Shown here piece by piece: positions 10,525-21,328 of a stretch of 64,000 bases of DNA. Both the position numbers and the translations under genes were made by a program. Where the stretch lies: contig JAFDVI010000034.1 in assembly GCA_018269055.1 (NCBI GenBank), positions 1-64,000 on the forward strand, written 5' to 3'. This DNA is from Acidobacteriota bacterium (GTDB taxonomy: Bacteria > Acidobacteriota > Blastocatellia > RBC074). The notes under the pieces were generated by a model. That model was not told where the DNA came from. It ran no database searches and was given only the letters and a program-made list of their open reading frames with translations. How positions within the stretch are numbered: position 1 is the stretch's first letter; every line of letters starts with the position of its first letter.

Positions 10525-11451
10525 ATGCCTGTTCACCAACCGGTTATGCCAGTCGAAGCGCTGGCGGCTCTGGACGCCGGGCGAGGCGGTTTGTTTGTGG
10601 ATGCGACCTTGGGACTCGGCGGGCACACGGAATTGATTTTGCGGGCATCGCCAACTGCTCGCGTGCTTGGGATAGACAGAGATGCCGAAGCAATTGCGCT
10701 GGCAAAAGAGCGGCTTGAAGAATTCGGCGAACGGTTTGAAGCGGTCAAAAGCGATTATCGTCAGATCAAAACAGTTTTAGCGGAACGAGGAATCCAATCG
10801 GTGGCCGGCGTGCTGGCGGATTTGGGAGTGAGTTCTTTCCAGTTTGATGAACCGGGACGAGGATTCAGTTTCAAAAGCGATTCGCCCTTGGATATGCGAA
10901 TGGACAGGTCGCAATCGCTGACAGCGGCTGATTTGGTGAATGGGTTGAGCGAGCGCGAGTTAGCCGACATCATCTTTGAGTTTGGCGAAGAGCGAGCATC
11001 CAGGCGCATTGCACGATTGATTGTGGCCGAGCGGGCAAAGGCTGCGATCAAGACAACGGCACAACTGGCCAATCTGGTGGTCAAAGCAGTCAGGCAACCC
11101 GGACATTGGCGAATCCACCCGGCGACGAAAACATTTCAAGCGCTGAGGATTGCGGTCAACCGCGAACTGGACAGTCTGGATAGGTTTGTTGCCGATGTTG
11201 TTGACGTGCTCACCCCTGGTAGCCGGTTGGTGATCATTACCTTTCATTCATTGGAAGATCGAATAATCAAACAAGCCCTTAAGTTTCAGTCTGGTCATTG
11301 CGTGTGCCCACAAAACCAGCCTGTTTGCCAATGCGGAGCGTCCAAGCGTGTAGAAATTCTCACGCGCAAAGCGGTACAGCCAAGTGAGGCTGAAATCGCC
11401 GCGAACCCACGTGCCAGAAGCGCCAAACTACGCGTTTGCCAAAAGCTGTAA
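10525..11451 (+). CDS. rsmH: 16S rRNA (cytosine-1402-N4)-methyltransferase
   Basis: 308 residues, typical. [10 protein letters not shown] at the start, SAM motif [45 protein letters not shown] and [13 protein letters not shown] are all diagnostic of RsmH/MraW. Near the C-terminus is a Cys-rich segment ([18 protein letters not shown]) seen in many homologues. It modifies C1402 in the ribosomal decoding centre. Second gene of the cluster. Confidence 0.97.
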   Translation: MPVHQPVMPVEALAALDAGRGGLFVDATLGLGGHTELILRASPTARVLGIDRDAEAIALAKERLEEFGERFEAVKSDYRQIKTVLAERGIQSVAGVLADLGVSSFQFDEPGRGFSFKSDSPLDMRMDRSQSLTAADLVNGLSERELADIIFEFGEERASRRIARLIVAERAKAAIKTTAQLANLVVKAVRQPGHWRIHPATKTFQALRIAVNRELDSLDRFVADVVDVLTPGSRLVIITFHSLEDRIIKQALKFQSGHCVCPQNQPVCQCGASKRVEILTRKAVQPSEAEIAANPRARSAKLRVCQKL

Positions 11452-11509
11452 GAGCCAGCAGCTTGGAATTGAAATATTTCGCAGAGGCGGAGTTGGAAAA
11501 CGTACCCAT

Positions 11510-11548
11510 AGCTGAAAGGTCAGAATTGACTGCCCTGAACCTTCAGCT
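11510..11548. repeat. Short hairpin between rsmH and the ftsL-like gene
   Basis: AGCTGAAAGGTCAG at 11510-11523 pairs with CTGAACCTTCAGCT at 11535-11548 with one bulge. There is no U-run after it, so it is more likely a processing or stability hairpin in the cluster transcript than a terminator. Confidence 0.45.
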
Positions 11549-11593
11549 TGTGACCCTCGGGTCGCATTTCGTTCGCATTCAGGAGCGTGGGAC

Positions 11594-12274
11594 ATGACAG
11601 CTAGAACTCATCACAACAGAATCCCGGCCAGCCAAGCCAAACTTCGCTCCGGCTCCCGTACGAAAGCTAAAACTGCCTCTCTCCCTGGCGGCTCAAAACC
11701 GTCTTCGCGCAGCAGGCAACGAAAATCTGCCAGGTCAGGAAAAGGTGCTCGTCCCATTTGGATGATGGTCATTGTCGGTGGACTGATCGGCTCCATTTTT
11801 ATTCTGGCGCAAAGATTTCAGATGCACACCTTGCATCTGAAACGCATGGAAGAAGGGCTGAAATCGGAAATTGATACCTTGGCGAGCCAGCAGCCGTACC
11901 TGAACTTCCAACGAGACAAGGCAATGAGCACGCAGGAAAGTCAAAAAGTCGCCAGTGAATACAATTTGAATCAACCCGGACTTGGGCGCACGGTTGTTCG
12001 ACGAGCCGAAACGGAAACCAAAACTATCGAGGAAACAGAAGGAAATGCCAGGCCGGCGCTTTCCAAAGTTGCCAAAGCTGCGAACAGGCAGCCTGTTTTG
12101 ACAAAACAGCCCGTGAAGGGAATGAAAAACACCAAAGTGGTGTTGGCGATCAAAACCGCTAAACCGACCGTCGCCGGTAAATCCGCGCAAGCCGACCAAT
12201 TGAAGAAAGAAAATAAACCTGCAAACAAGCAGGCGAGCAAAAGTCAGCCTTTGCGTAAAGCTGCACGACACTAA
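11594..12274 (+). CDS. FtsL-like bitopic division protein
   Basis: 226 residues with a basic cytoplasmic N-terminus (residues 1-52, rich in Arg/Lys/Ser), one membrane helix (WMMVIVGGLIGSIFILA, about 56-72) and a short coiled-coil segment (MHTLHLKRMEEGLKSEIDTL). Position between rsmH and the class B penicillin-binding protein gene is the invariant place of ftsL. FtsL links FtsQ/DivIC to FtsI/FtsW. Sequence alone is too diverged for certainty. The last 100 residues are an unusual Lys/Ala/Gln-rich periplasmic tail, making the protein about twice the usual FtsL size. Confidence 0.7.
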   Translation: MTARTHHNRIPASQAKLRSGSRTKAKTASLPGGSKPSSRSRQRKSARSGKGARPIWMMVIVGGLIGSIFILAQRFQMHTLHLKRMEEGLKSEIDTLASQQPYLNFQRDKAMSTQESQKVASEYNLNQPGLGRTVVRRAETETKTIEETEGNARPALSKVAKAANRQPVLTKQPVKGMKNTKVVLAIKTAKPTVAGKSAQADQLKKENKPANKQASKSQPLRKAARH

Positions 12275-12288
12275 CAAGGGATTCAGCT

Positions 12289-14409
12289 ATGCGAACCAAA
12301 CAATCAGCCTCAAACACTGGCAATCGAATTTTGATCATCGCCGTCGTGCTTGTCGTGTGGATGCTGGCCATCATTGGACGAATGTATTGGTTGCAGGTCG
12401 TCAAGCACGATCATTACCTGGCACGCGCCAGAGAAAATCAGCAGGCGCAGTATGAGACCATGGCGACGCGCGGGGCGATTTTAGATCGCAATGGGAAAGA
12501 CCTGGCGATGAGCGTCATTTTTGATTCTGTGTTTGTTGACCAGCGCATGCTGAAAACTGATGCCGAGCGTCAGGAGACTGCAAAGCTGCTAGCGCCGTTG
12601 CTGGAGTTGAAAGAAGCCGATCTGGTCAAACAGATGACAGGCAATTCCGGCTTTGTTTTTCTGGCGCGGAGAATTGATCCCGAAAAAGCGCGAATCCTTC
12701 GGGAGATCGTCACCGATAACCGATTGAAAGCGATTGGATTCCGAAAGGAATCTCAGCGCTTTTATCCGAACGAATACCTGGCCGCTTCCGTGCTGGGGTA
12801 CGTTGGCGCGGAAAACAACGGGCAGGGCGGATTGGAGCAGTCGCAAAACAAACTGCTGAACGGCAAATCCGGCGAAGTCAAATTCGAGCGCGACGGAAAG
12901 AATCAACCATACGAACGGCAGGAAACCCCGGCGATTGGCGGTTCGACGATTTCAACGACGCTCGATGCACCGATGCAGCAGAAAATCGAAGTGCTGTTGA
13001 ACGAAGCCGTGAAATCGCATGGAGCCAAAAGCGCGCACGCCATTGTCATGGATGTGGCCAGCGGGGAGGTGCTGGCGCTGGTGAACGCGCCCAGCTTCAA
13101 CCCGAACGAAAGACCAAAGAGCGGTCAGGAAAATCGCCATAACGCAGCGATCAGTTGGCCATACGAGCCGGGTTCGGTGTTCAAGATAGTGACGTATTCA
13201 GCGGCGTTTGAAGAAGGAAAGGTGACGCTCGACGAAAAATTGAACTGCGGCAACGGCCAGATCCAATTAGGTTCGCGCATCATCCGCGACACGCATGCGT
13301 ACGGCATCCAGCAAACGCCGGACGCATTTGCCAAATCTTCGAACGTGTGCGCGATCAAAATGGCGCAGCGGTTGGGCAAGGAAAAGTTCGCCGACTATAT
13401 TTCCAAATTCGGATTCGGCAGCAAAACCGGAATCGAATTGCCTGCCGAATCCAGAGGCATTGTTCGTCCGGTGGAGAAATGGAATTTCGATTCGATTGGT
13501 TCGATTGCCATCGGCCAGGAAGTTTCCGTGACCCTGATTCAGGAAGCGGCTGCCGTCGGCGTCATTGCCAACAAAGGGTTGTGGACGCAACCGCATATTG
13601 TTCGCCGGGTTGTCAATCAGGATGGCAAACTGGTTTACGAAGCCAAACCGAACGGCCGCCAGGTGGTCAGTCCGCAGACCGCTGAAGCCATGACAGTGTT
13701 GATGCAGCGCGTTGTCACACACGGAACGGCTCGGCACGCAATTGAGCTTGGCAATTACACAGCCGCTGGCAAAACCGGTACGCCGCAGAAAGCCGAAAGG
13801 GGATTTGGGTATTCGCGCGGGAAATTTATGCCTGCGTTTGCCGGATTTGTTCCGGCGACCGATCCGCGGTTTGTGATTGTTGTGATGGTGGATGAACCGG
13901 CGGGCGCGCATCAGGGCGGCAGCGTGTCGGCCCCGATTTTTAACATGATCGCGCAAATCGCGCTTGGCGATTTCGCCATTCCGCCCGACGCCAAAGGCTT
14001 CCGCGACGCGTTGGTGGCGCTGTCGAACCGGTACGAATCCAAAGCCGCCGAAGACGAACGAAACGAAGAGATCGCTGACGCCATAGTGGCCGAAACGCGG
14101 CCGGAACGAAGCGCCCCGGCCAATTCCGGAACAGGCACGATGAGTTCGGCAAACATTCCGCCTAAGGCCGCAGAGAAAACTGTGAAGCCGAAATCTTCGC
14201 CGACTCCGCAACCGCAAACGAATTTGGTCGCGGCTTCGTATGGGATGATGCCTGATTTGCGCGGCAAAGGGTTGCGGTCGGTGATTCAAACCTGCAACCA
14301 ATTGAGTTTGAATTTGAAGCCGGTTGGGTCGGGGGTGGCGATAAAACAGTGGCCTGCGCCGGGAACGCGAGTGCGGCCGGGCGAAGATTGCAAAGTGGAA
14401 TTTCAGTAA
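12289..14409 (+). CDS. ftsI: Division transpeptidase (PBP2/PBP3 type) with a C-terminal PASTA domain
   Basis: 706 residues. A single membrane anchor (about 9-32) is followed by a pedestal domain and a transpeptidase domain. Catalytic motifs: SVFK (Ser296-Lys299), SSN (in [11 protein letters not shown]) and KTG (in [14 protein letters not shown]). A C-terminal PASTA domain (from [14 protein letters not shown]) follows an Ala/Pro/Lys-rich linker. It cross-links septal peptidoglycan with FtsW. A PASTA domain on the division PBP is known in SpoVD/PBP2x-like proteins and is absent in the E. coli enzyme. The stop codon overlaps the murE start (TAATG). Confidence 0.95.
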   Translation: MRTKQSASNTGNRILIIAVVLVVWMLAIIGRMYWLQVVKHDHYLARARENQQAQYETMATRGAILDRNGKDLAMSVIFDSVFVDQRMLKTDAERQETAKLLAPLLELKEADLVKQMTGNSGFVFLARRIDPEKARILREIVTDNRLKAIGFRKESQRFYPNEYLAASVLGYVGAENNGQGGLEQSQNKLLNGKSGEVKFERDGKNQPYERQETPAIGGSTISTTLDAPMQQKIEVLLNEAVKSHGAKSAHAIVMDVASGEVLALVNAPSFNPNERPKSGQENRHNAAISWPYEPGSVFKIVTYSAAFEEGKVTLDEKLNCGNGQIQLGSRIIRDTHAYGIQQTPDAFAKSSNVCAIKMAQRLGKEKFADYISKFGFGSKTGIELPAESRGIVRPVEKWNFDSIGSIAIGQEVSVTLIQEAAAVGVIANKGLWTQPHIVRRVVNQDGKLVYEAKPNGRQVVSPQTAEAMTVLMQRVVTHGTARHAIELGNYTAAGKTGTPQKAERGFGYSRGKFMPAFAGFVPATDPRFVIVVMVDEPAGAHQGGSVSAPIFNMIAQIALGDFAIPPDAKGFRDALVALSNRYESKAAEDERNEEIADAIVAETRPERSAPANSGTGTMSSANIPPKAAEKTVKPKSSPTPQPQTNLVAASYGMMPDLRGKGLRSVIQTCNQLSLNLKPVGSGVAIKQWPAPGTRVRPGEDCKVEFQ

Positions 14410-15941
14410 TGGTGACTCTGAGCGACATTGCACATCATATCGGAGCGCGTGTCAGCGGCAATCCAAGCGGAAGGCTTGATGCCGCTGTTGGCGCTTTCGG
14501 CTCATCGGTCACACATGATTCGCGCCGCGTGATGCCGGGCGGCATTTTCGTTGCGATTAAGGGCGCACAATCCGACGGGAATAGTTTCGTCGGCGAAGCA
14601 ACGAAGCGCGGCGCGAGTGCCATTATTTCCGAACAGCCGCGCCCGGCTGATTTCAAAAACGTCTGGCTGCAGGTCGCCGATGCGCGCGTAGCGCTGGCCA
14701 AAGCCGCCGCGTTGATTCACGGATTTCCGTCGTCGAAACTGGCTTTGGTCGGGCTGACCGGAACGAACGGCAAAACGACGACGACCTATCTGGTGGATTC
14801 GATCTTTGCCGCCGCCGGCAAAAAGACAGCCGTGATGGGAACCATCGGCTATCGCATCGGCGAAGAAAACGTGGACGCCGAATTCACCACGCCGGAAGCG
14901 CCGGAAATTCAAAACTTTTTGCGTCGCGCTGTCGAAGTCGGCGTGACGCACGCCACGATGGAAGTTTCCTCCATCGCGCTGGAAATGCACCGGGCAGACG
15001 AATTGCAATTTGCCGCCGCCGCATTCACCAATCTAACGCAAGATCATTTGGATTTTCACGGCACGATGGAAAATTACTTCGCGGCGAAAAAAAAGCTCTT
15101 TGACGGCAGCATCGGCAAACGCCCGGATCATTCGATCCTGAACTTGGACGATCCGAAAGGCGTGGAATTGAAAGCGGTTTGCGGCGAGACTGGGGTGACT
15201 TACGCGCTGGACGTGGAAGCGGACATTTCAACCAAAGAAAAACATTTCGGGCTGGAAGGATTGCGGTTCACGGCGCAAACGCCGATTGGCAAAATCGAAA
15301 TCGCCTCGCCGCTGGTGGGGCGTCCGCATGCGTACAATTCGCTTTGCGCGATTGGCATTGGAGTCGCGTTAGGGTTCGACCGCGAAATCATCGCTGACGG
15401 AATCAATTGCTGTAAAGGTGTTGCCGGGCGGTTTGAACGCGTCAGTTCGACGGAAAGCGGCGACGACATCACGGTGGTTGTGGATTACGCGCACACGCCC
15501 GATGCGCTGGCGAATGTGCTCAACACGGTGCAGGTGGCGCAAGCGCCGAAAAACGGCAAGCGCGGCAAAGTCATCACCGTGATGGGATGCGGAGGCGACC
15601 GCGACCGCACCAAGCGTCCGATCATGGGCGAAGTCGCGGCCAAACAAAGCGATTGGGTGATTGCCACTTCGGACAACCCGCGCAGCGAAAATCCTGTGAT
15701 GATTTTGAACGACATTCGCATTGGGCTGGATCGCGTCGGCAAAAATTACGAGCTGATTGTGGATCGCCGCGAAGCGATTTTTCGCGCCATTGCACAAGCC
15801 ACGCCCGGCGATGTCGTGATCATTGCCGGCAAAGGCCACGAAACGTATCAGATTTTGCCGACCGGCAAAATTGATTTTGACGACCGCGAAGTCGCGCGCG
15901 AAGCGTTGGCGGAACGACGGAATTCCAGGCCGTTGTATTGA
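14409..15941 (+). CDS. murE: UDP-MurNAc-L-Ala-D-Glu:meso-diaminopimelate ligase
   Basis: 510 residues from the ATG at 14409, which overlaps the ftsI stop by one base. The P-loop is [17 protein letters not shown]. The substrate loop SDNPRSENP contains the DNPR motif that marks meso-diaminopimelate-adding MurE, so the peptidoglycan should be of the Gram-negative type. [18 protein letters not shown] near the N-terminus is the UDP-binding domain. murF follows with an overlap or short gap depending on the start chosen. Confidence 0.96.
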   Translation: MVTLSDIAHHIGARVSGNPSGRLDAAVGAFGSSVTHDSRRVMPGGIFVAIKGAQSDGNSFVGEATKRGASAIISEQPRPADFKNVWLQVADARVALAKAAALIHGFPSSKLALVGLTGTNGKTTTTYLVDSIFAAAGKKTAVMGTIGYRIGEENVDAEFTTPEAPEIQNFLRRAVEVGVTHATMEVSSIALEMHRADELQFAAAAFTNLTQDHLDFHGTMENYFAAKKKLFDGSIGKRPDHSILNLDDPKGVELKAVCGETGVTYALDVEADISTKEKHFGLEGLRFTAQTPIGKIEIASPLVGRPHAYNSLCAIGIGVALGFDREIIADGINCCKGVAGRFERVSSTESGDDITVVVDYAHTPDALANVLNTVQVAQAPKNGKRGKVITVMGCGGDRDRTKRPIMGEVAAKQSDWVIATSDNPRSENPVMILNDIRIGLDRVGKNYELIVDRREAIFRAIAQATPGDVVIIAGKGHETYQILPTGKIDFDDREVAREALAERRNSRPLY

Positions 15942-15955
15942 ACTTTGGAGCGCAC

Positions 15956-17389
15956 GTGAACCTGAGCGAAATCGCACGACTGAGCGCCGCCAGTCAAATG
16001 TTGAATGATCGTTTGGCCGCATTCGAGCCAACCGGATTCGCCATTGATTCGCGCGCCGTCAAACCGGGCGATTTGTTCATCGCGTTGCCGGGCGAACGGG
16101 TTGACGGTCATCAATTTATTCAACAGGTCTTTGAAAACGGAGCTTGCGCGGCGATGGTCGTTCACCATCGGTTGCCGTTTGCCAGCCGACTGGGCGATCT
16201 GGCCGACAAGTTGCTTTTTGTCGAAAACACGGCTTGTGCGTTGCAACAACTGGCTGGGCGCGTGTTGGCGAAATGGCATCGTCCGGTGATTGGCGTCACC
16301 GGCAGCGCAGGCAAAACCACGATCAAGGATTTGACGGCGCATGTGATGGGCGCTGCCGGAAGCGTGTTGAAATCGCTCGGCAATTTGAACACCGGCTACG
16401 GTTTACCGCTGACGGTTTCGCGAATGATTACCGGCGGAGCCAAACCCGCTGATTTTGATTTTGCCGTGCTCGAAATGGGAATGAGTTCGTTTGGCGAAAT
16501 CGCGCGGCTGACGGACATTGCATCGCCGACGGTTGGCGTCGTCGGCAACGTGGGGGTTGCGCACATCGAATTCTTCGGCTCTCAGGAGCGCATCGCCCGC
16601 GCCAAGGCCGAGATGGTGGAAGGAATCAAACCCGGTGGAACTGCTGTGCTCAACGCCGACGATCCACTGGTGATGGCGATGCAGCGATTGCGTGAAGATG
16701 TCGCCGTGATCAGTTTCGGCATTGACGCGCCGGCCGATGTCACCGCCAGCAAGATTGTCAGCGCCGACGATTTAAGCGCCACGCGTTTTGTGCTGAAAAC
16801 ACCGGATGGCGAATCCGAAGTCGCTCTGCCGCTGGTTGGCCGCCACAACGTGTACAACGCGCTGGCTGCGGCGGCTGCGGCGCATTGTTTCGGACTTTCG
16901 GCGGAAATCATCGCTCAACGGCTTTCGACCGCTGCTCCGTCTGCCATGCGCGGCGAGTTGATTCGCTTCCCGAACGGCGTGACGGTGATTGACGATTCGT
17001 ACAATTCCAACCCGAAAGCGCTGATTGAAGCCGTGCGCGCGATGACGGAAGCGAAAGGATTCAAGCGGCGAATCGTTGTTGCAGGAGAAATGCTGGAACT
17101 CGGCGACCAAGGTGTAGAACTCCATCGGGCGTGCGGCAAAGAAATTGCGGCGATGAAGGTGGATCGTTTGATTGGCGTGCGCGGGTTGGCGAAGGAACTG
17201 GTGGCTGGAGCGCTAAACTCTGGAAGCAGTGTTGCGGCGTTTTGCGAATCCCCCGAAGAAGCGGCTGAAACAGTGATCGCCGATGCTCACCCCGGCGATT
17301 TGGTGTTGGTCAAAGGTTCGCGCGGTGTCCGAACAGAAAAAGTCGTAGAGCGATTGCGCGCCGAGTTCGGGTCTGCGACGACAAACTAA
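15956..17389 (+). CDS. murF: UDP-MurNAc-tripeptide:D-Ala-D-Ala ligase
   Basis: 477 residues if started at the GTG at 15956, which has GGAG 5 bases upstream. A TTG at 15938, overlapping the murE stop, is the alternative. ATP site [43 protein letters not shown] and DDSYNSNP are standard MurF motifs. It adds the terminal D-Ala-D-Ala dipeptide. The ddl gene that makes the dipeptide is not in this cluster. Confidence 0.95.
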   Translation: MNLSEIARLSAASQMLNDRLAAFEPTGFAIDSRAVKPGDLFIALPGERVDGHQFIQQVFENGACAAMVVHHRLPFASRLGDLADKLLFVENTACALQQLAGRVLAKWHRPVIGVTGSAGKTTIKDLTAHVMGAAGSVLKSLGNLNTGYGLPLTVSRMITGGAKPADFDFAVLEMGMSSFGEIARLTDIASPTVGVVGNVGVAHIEFFGSQERIARAKAEMVEGIKPGGTAVLNADDPLVMAMQRLREDVAVISFGIDAPADVTASKIVSADDLSATRFVLKTPDGESEVALPLVGRHNVYNALAAAAAAHCFGLSAEIIAQRLSTAAPSAMRGELIRFPNGVTVIDDSYNSNPKALIEAVRAMTEAKGFKRRIVVAGEMLELGDQGVELHRACGKEIAAMKVDRLIGVRGLAKELVAGALNSGSSVAAFCESPEEAAETVIADAHPGDLVLVKGSRGVRTEKVVERLRAEFGSATTN

Positions 17390-17407
17390 ATCGGTTTTCG
17401 GTTGGAT

Positions 17408-17530
17408 GTCTGGGAATTCAAGAACCCAACACAAAGGATCGAAGGAACAAAGGTTCAAAGGGACTTTTCACCGCTTGTTGAAATCCTTCTTTGATTTTTT
17501 GCCCCCTTGTTCCTTTGTGTTAAGCCAGAC
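17408..17530. repeat. Inverted-repeat element between murF and mraY
   Basis: The left part at 17408-17453 (GTCTGG..., ACACAAAGGATCGAAGGAAC) pairs imperfectly with 17501-17530 (TTGTTCCTTTGTGT...CCAGAC). It breaks the otherwise tight spacing of the cluster, leaving a gap of about 180 bases before mraY. A transcript hairpin here could lower or modulate read-through, but no terminator U-tract is present. Confidence 0.6.
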
Positions 17531-17570
17531 GCCTTGTTGAAAACCGATCTAAGAGTGCAGGTAGCGGCGA

Positions 17571-18671
17571 ATGTTCTATCACCTTTTATACGAATGGCTC
17601 TACCGGAATTACTCTTCACAATTGCCCCTCGACGTGTTGAATGTGTTTCGATACGTCACGTTCCGCACAGCGTATGCGGCGATCACATCCTTGATTTTGA
17701 GCCTGGCCTTTGGGCCGTTGGTGATTCGCAAGCTGCGTGAGTTCAAATTTGGGCAGGAAATTCGTGAAGAAGGCCCGGCTTCGCATCAGGCGAAACGCGG
17801 CACGCCGACAATGGGCGGCGTGATGGTGATCGGTTCCGTGGTGATTTCGACCCTGTTGTGGGCGAATCTGAAAAACTGGCCGGTATGGATTGCGATGATC
17901 GGAATGGTTGGCTGCGCGGTCGTGGGTTTTTTGGATGATTACATCAAGATTGCCAAAAAACGCAGCCTGGGGTTGACCGGCAGGCAAAAACTGCTGGGTC
18001 AGTTGATCGTGGGGTTGCTGGTTGGCGGATTGCTCTTTGCCTTTACGGATTATTCGACAATGTTGAGCGTGCCGTTTTTCAAACGGATTCAACCCAATCT
18101 ACACATCTGGGGATACATCGCGTTCATCATTTTTATTATGACGGGCTGGTCAAACGCTGTGAATTTGACTGACGGCTTGGATGGTTTGGCAATCAGCGTG
18201 ACGACGGTTGCCGCTTCCACATTGACCGCATTCACCTACGTCACCGGACACAAGGCGTTTGCGGAGTATTTGGGGTTGGCGCATACGGAAGGCGTGTGGG
18301 AAGTGACGGTTTTCGGCGGCGCTTTGGTCGGGGCCAGCCTGGGATTTTTGTGGTTCAACGCTCCGCAGGCGGAAGTTTTCATGGGAGACGTTGGAAGTTT
18401 GGGGATCGGCGGCGCGCTTTGCACGATAAGCATTCTGATCAAACAGGAACTGGTCTTGCCGATTATTGGGGGCGTGTTTTTGATCGAAGCGCTGTCGGTC
18501 ATCCTGCAGGTCGGATCATTCAAACTGCGCGGCAAGCGCATTTTCAAAATGGCTCCGCTGCATCATCACTTTGAGTTGATTGGCTGGAAAGAGCCGAAGA
18601 TTGTCTTTCGATTTTTGATCGCAGCGGTGTTGTTTGCGCTATTGAGTCTTTCGACCTTGAAACTACGCTGA
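17571..18671 (+). CDS. mraY: Phospho-N-acetylmuramoyl-pentapeptide transferase
   Basis: 366 residues with about ten membrane helices. Catalytic and signature motifs: [42 protein letters not shown] and [18 protein letters not shown]. It transfers phospho-MurNAc-pentapeptide to undecaprenyl phosphate to form lipid I. Its last base is shared with the murD start. Confidence 0.97.
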   Translation: MFYHLLYEWLYRNYSSQLPLDVLNVFRYVTFRTAYAAITSLILSLAFGPLVIRKLREFKFGQEIREEGPASHQAKRGTPTMGGVMVIGSVVISTLLWANLKNWPVWIAMIGMVGCAVVGFLDDYIKIAKKRSLGLTGRQKLLGQLIVGLLVGGLLFAFTDYSTMLSVPFFKRIQPNLHIWGYIAFIIFIMTGWSNAVNLTDGLDGLAISVTTVAASTLTAFTYVTGHKAFAEYLGLAHTEGVWEVTVFGGALVGASLGFLWFNAPQAEVFMGDVGSLGIGGALCTISILIKQELVLPIIGGVFLIEALSVILQVGSFKLRGKRIFKMAPLHHHFELIGWKEPKIVFRFLIAAVLFALLSLSTLKLR

Positions 18672-20044
18672 TGCAAGTTGCCGGAAAAAACATTCTGGTG
18701 GTTGGGCTGGCGCGCAGCGGCGTGGCGGCGGCGGAATTTCTGGCTGCGCGCGGCGCCCGCGTGACAGTCAACGACGCCAAACCGGAAAGCGAATTGAAAG
18801 ACGCCGCCAGTTTATGCGCCAAAGGAATTGAAGTCATTGGCGGAAATCATCCGCGCAAGTTGTTTGAACAATCGGATTTGATCGTTGTCAGTCCCGGCGT
18901 GCCGCTGGCGCTGGAACCGTTTCAGCGGGCCAGAGCCGCCGGAGTTCCGATCATCGGCGAAGTCGAATTGGCTGCGCGGTTTTTGCGCGGGCGGCTGGTC
19001 GGCATCACGGGATCGAACGGCAAAACGACGACGACGACGCTCACTGGCGAATTGCTAAAAGATGCCGGACTGCCGACGCTGGTCGGCGGCAACATCGGGA
19101 TGCCGCTGATTTCGCTGGTCGAAGCCTCGACCGACGACGGCGTGACGGTTATCGAACTGAGCAGCTTTCAACTGGAAGCCGTCGAACAACTTCACGTCAA
19201 TGTTGCGCTGCTGTTGAACATCACGCCCGATCATCTGGATCGCTACGATTCAATGGTGGATTACGCGGCGGCCAAGGCAAACATCTTTCGTCATCAAACT
19301 GCAAACGATGTCGCCGTGCTCAACGCGGACAACGACTGGACAATGCGCGAAGCGGAAAAGACGGCTGCCCGGCGCATCTGTTTCAGTCGGTTGAAAGAGC
19401 TTGAAGAAGGAATCTTCCTGCGCGGCGACGAAATCATCGAACGCAGCAACCAAAGCGAACGAGTGTTGTTGACGCGCGCAGATATTCCGCTGCCGGGCGA
19501 TCACAATGTTGAAAACGTGATGGCTGCGCTGGCTGCCGGATTGGCCTGTGGCGCTTCGCCGAATTCGATGCGGCAAACGGTTCGCAACTTCAAGGGCGTG
19601 GAGCATCGGTTGGAATTCGTTGCCGAAGTGAATGGCGTGAAGTTTTACAACGATTCCAAGGCGACCAATGTGGATGCCGCAATCAAATGCCTGGAAGCGT
19701 TTGCGGGGGGCGTGATTGTGGTTCTGGGCGGAAAAGACAAAGGCGGCGATTACGCGCCGCTCGCGCCGCTCATCCGCCAGCGGTGCGAACACGTGATTTT
19801 GATTGGGGCCGCAGCGGACAAAATCGGCGCGGCACTAGAAAACACCAAACCGCTGCATCGCGCCGCGACGATGCCGGAAGCGGTGACGCTTGGGTTGGAG
19901 CTTGGGCGACCGGGCGACATCGTGTTGTTGGCTCCGGCCTGCGCCAGTTTTGATATGTTCGACAATTACGAACATCGCGGCAAAGTTTTTAAGGAAGCAG
20001 TGTTCACGCTTCAGCGTGCCGTCAGTGGTGGCTCCACACGCTGA
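18671..20044 (+). CDS. murD: UDP-MurNAc-L-Ala:D-glutamate ligase
   Basis: 457 residues. Rossmann-like N-terminus ([20 protein letters not shown]), ATP site [30 protein letters not shown], and [14 protein letters not shown] in the C-terminal domain. It adds D-Glu to UDP-MurNAc-Ala. The last 14 or so codons, after KEAV, are encoded by an inverted repeat (19999-20056), so the natural end of the protein has been replaced or extended by repeat sequence. The enzyme core is intact. Confidence 0.96.
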   Translation: MQVAGKNILVVGLARSGVAAAEFLAARGARVTVNDAKPESELKDAASLCAKGIEVIGGNHPRKLFEQSDLIVVSPGVPLALEPFQRARAAGVPIIGEVELAARFLRGRLVGITGSNGKTTTTTLTGELLKDAGLPTLVGGNIGMPLISLVEASTDDGVTVIELSSFQLEAVEQLHVNVALLLNITPDHLDRYDSMVDYAAAKANIFRHQTANDVAVLNADNDWTMREAEKTAARRICFSRLKELEEGIFLRGDEIIERSNQSERVLLTRADIPLPGDHNVENVMAALAAGLACGASPNSMRQTVRNFKGVEHRLEFVAEVNGVKFYNDSKATNVDAAIKCLEAFAGGVIVVLGGKDKGGDYAPLAPLIRQRCEHVILIGAAADKIGAALENTKPLHRAATMPEAVTLGLELGRPGDIVLLAPACASFDMFDNYEHRGKVFKEAVFTLQRAVSGGSTR

Positions 20045-20056
20045 AGCGTGAACACT
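19999..20056. repeat. Perfect inverted repeat covering the end of murD
   Basis: Two 20-base arms at 19999-20018 and 20037-20056 are exact reverse complements (AGTGTTCACGCTTCAGCGTG and CACGCTGAAGCGTGAACACT) with an 18-base loop. The murD stop at 20042-20044 lies in the right arm, so the repeat encodes the C-terminus of MurD and the start of the gap to ftsW. Confidence 0.85.
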
Positions 20057-20069
20057 AAACCGGACAGTT

Positions 20070-21203
20070 ATGACCAATCCGATTCGCAAAAATTTGCTGA
20101 CGCCTTTCGAGGAATTGCGTTGGGATTTATGGCTGGGAGCAATCACCGTTGGCTTGGTCATTTTCGGCGTGGTGATGGTGTACAGCGCGTCTGCATCGGC
20201 GAAAAATCCGAATCGGTTTTTGTTCAGTCAGGTGGCGTGGGCGTTGATTGGCTTGATCGTCATGGCGGTGTTGCAGCGCGTGGATTATCACCGCTATGCC
20301 AATCCTGGTTTCGTGTATGGCTTTCTGGGAATTTGTGTGTTGCTGCTGCTGATCGTGTTCCTGTTTCCGCGCGTCAATGGCGCGCATCGCTGGATTATCT
20401 TTCGTCCCTTGGGAATTTCCGGCCAACCGTCGGAACTGGCCAAACTGGCGATGGTGATTTTCCTGGGTTGGTTTCTGGCCGACCGTGAACGATTCAAGGA
20501 ACTGGATAATTTCTGGGCGACGATGGCTCCTGCATTGGTGGTTTGGGGAGCGCTGGCCGCATTGATATTGAAAGAACCTGATCTAGGCACCACATTGATG
20601 CTGGGCATAATTTTTGTAGCGATGATCTTTTCGGCAGGCGTGCCACTGAAACACTTGTACAGGTTTGTGCCTGTCGCCGCGGTTGCGGGCGTATTGATGG
20701 TGATGAAGGTTGCATGGCGCTGGGAGCGCGTCAAAGTCTTCCTCGATCCGGAAAGCGACCCGCTGGGCAGAGGCTACCAACCCTTGCAGGCCCTGATCGC
20801 GATTGGGTCCGGCGGGCCGCATGGATTTGGGTATGGTTTGAGCAAGCAGAAATTGTCGTTTTTGCCTGCACCGCAATCGGATTACATCTTTGCGGTGATT
20901 TCGGAGGAGTTGGGATTGTACGGAGCGGCAGCGTTGGTACTGGTCTTCGGCGTTTTACTCTGGCGCGGATTGCGCGCGGCGCATCACGCGCCGGATCGGT
21001 TGGGAAATTTGCTGGCGGTCGGGATCACGACGGCGCTTGTGACCCAGGCATTTTTCAACATCAGCGTTTCGCTGAACTTGTTGCCGTCGAAAGGCATCAC
21101 CTTGCCGTTTGTCAGCGCCGGCGGCACATCGTTGTTTATCAGTTTGGCGGCAATGGGCGTTTTGTTGAATGTGTCTGGCCATGGACGCCGGATTGCGGAT
21201 TGA
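20070..21203 (+). CDS. ftsW: Division-specific peptidoglycan glycosyltransferase FtsW
   Basis: 377 residues, SEDS family, about ten membrane helices. MVYSASASA after helix 1, the lipid-II region [20 protein letters not shown] and SEELGLYG, and the C-terminal [17 protein letters not shown] are diagnostic. It polymerises septal glycan strands with the partner transpeptidase encoded at 12289. The final residues (RRIAD) are read from the left arm of a repeat that continues into the murG start. Confidence 0.95.
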   Translation: MTNPIRKNLLTPFEELRWDLWLGAITVGLVIFGVVMVYSASASAKNPNRFLFSQVAWALIGLIVMAVLQRVDYHRYANPGFVYGFLGICVLLLLIVFLFPRVNGAHRWIIFRPLGISGQPSELAKLAMVIFLGWFLADRERFKELDNFWATMAPALVVWGALAALILKEPDLGTTLMLGIIFVAMIFSAGVPLKHLYRFVPVAAVAGVLMVMKVAWRWERVKVFLDPESDPLGRGYQPLQALIAIGSGGPHGFGYGLSKQKLSFLPAPQSDYIFAVISEELGLYGAAALVLVFGVLLWRGLRAAHHAPDRLGNLLAVGITTALVTQAFFNISVSLNLLPSKGITLPFVSAGGTSLFISLAAMGVLLNVSGHGRRIAD

Positions 21204-21328
21204 GGATTGCGGATTGGTCTGTCGCGGCCAGTTCGTGCAGGAAAGGTCGGTTTGAAGTGGCGCAAACGAAAGGGGAGAGAGGTTACGTGGAAAACGAATC
21301 CGCAATCCGCAATCCGCAATCCGCAATC
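21190..21328. repeat. GGATTGC-type inverted tandem repeat at the ftsW/murG junction
   Basis: The left arm at 21190-21217 holds tandem GGATTGC units; the right arm at 21297-21328 holds four tandem copies of the 7-base unit AATCCGC in the opposite sense. The left arm contains the ftsW stop codon and the right arm is translated as the N-terminus of MurG. Units of this kind are prone to copy-number change. Confidence 0.8.

Noticed and set aside
13267-14433. Long minus-strand frame of 388 codons opposite ftsI
   Set aside because: Arg/His-rich composition, no recognisable motif, and the plus strand encodes a complete transpeptidase.
20714-21286. Upstream extension of the murG frame
   Set aside because: It overlaps ftsW in another frame and has no family similarity; the GTG at 21287 has a good ribosome-binding site.
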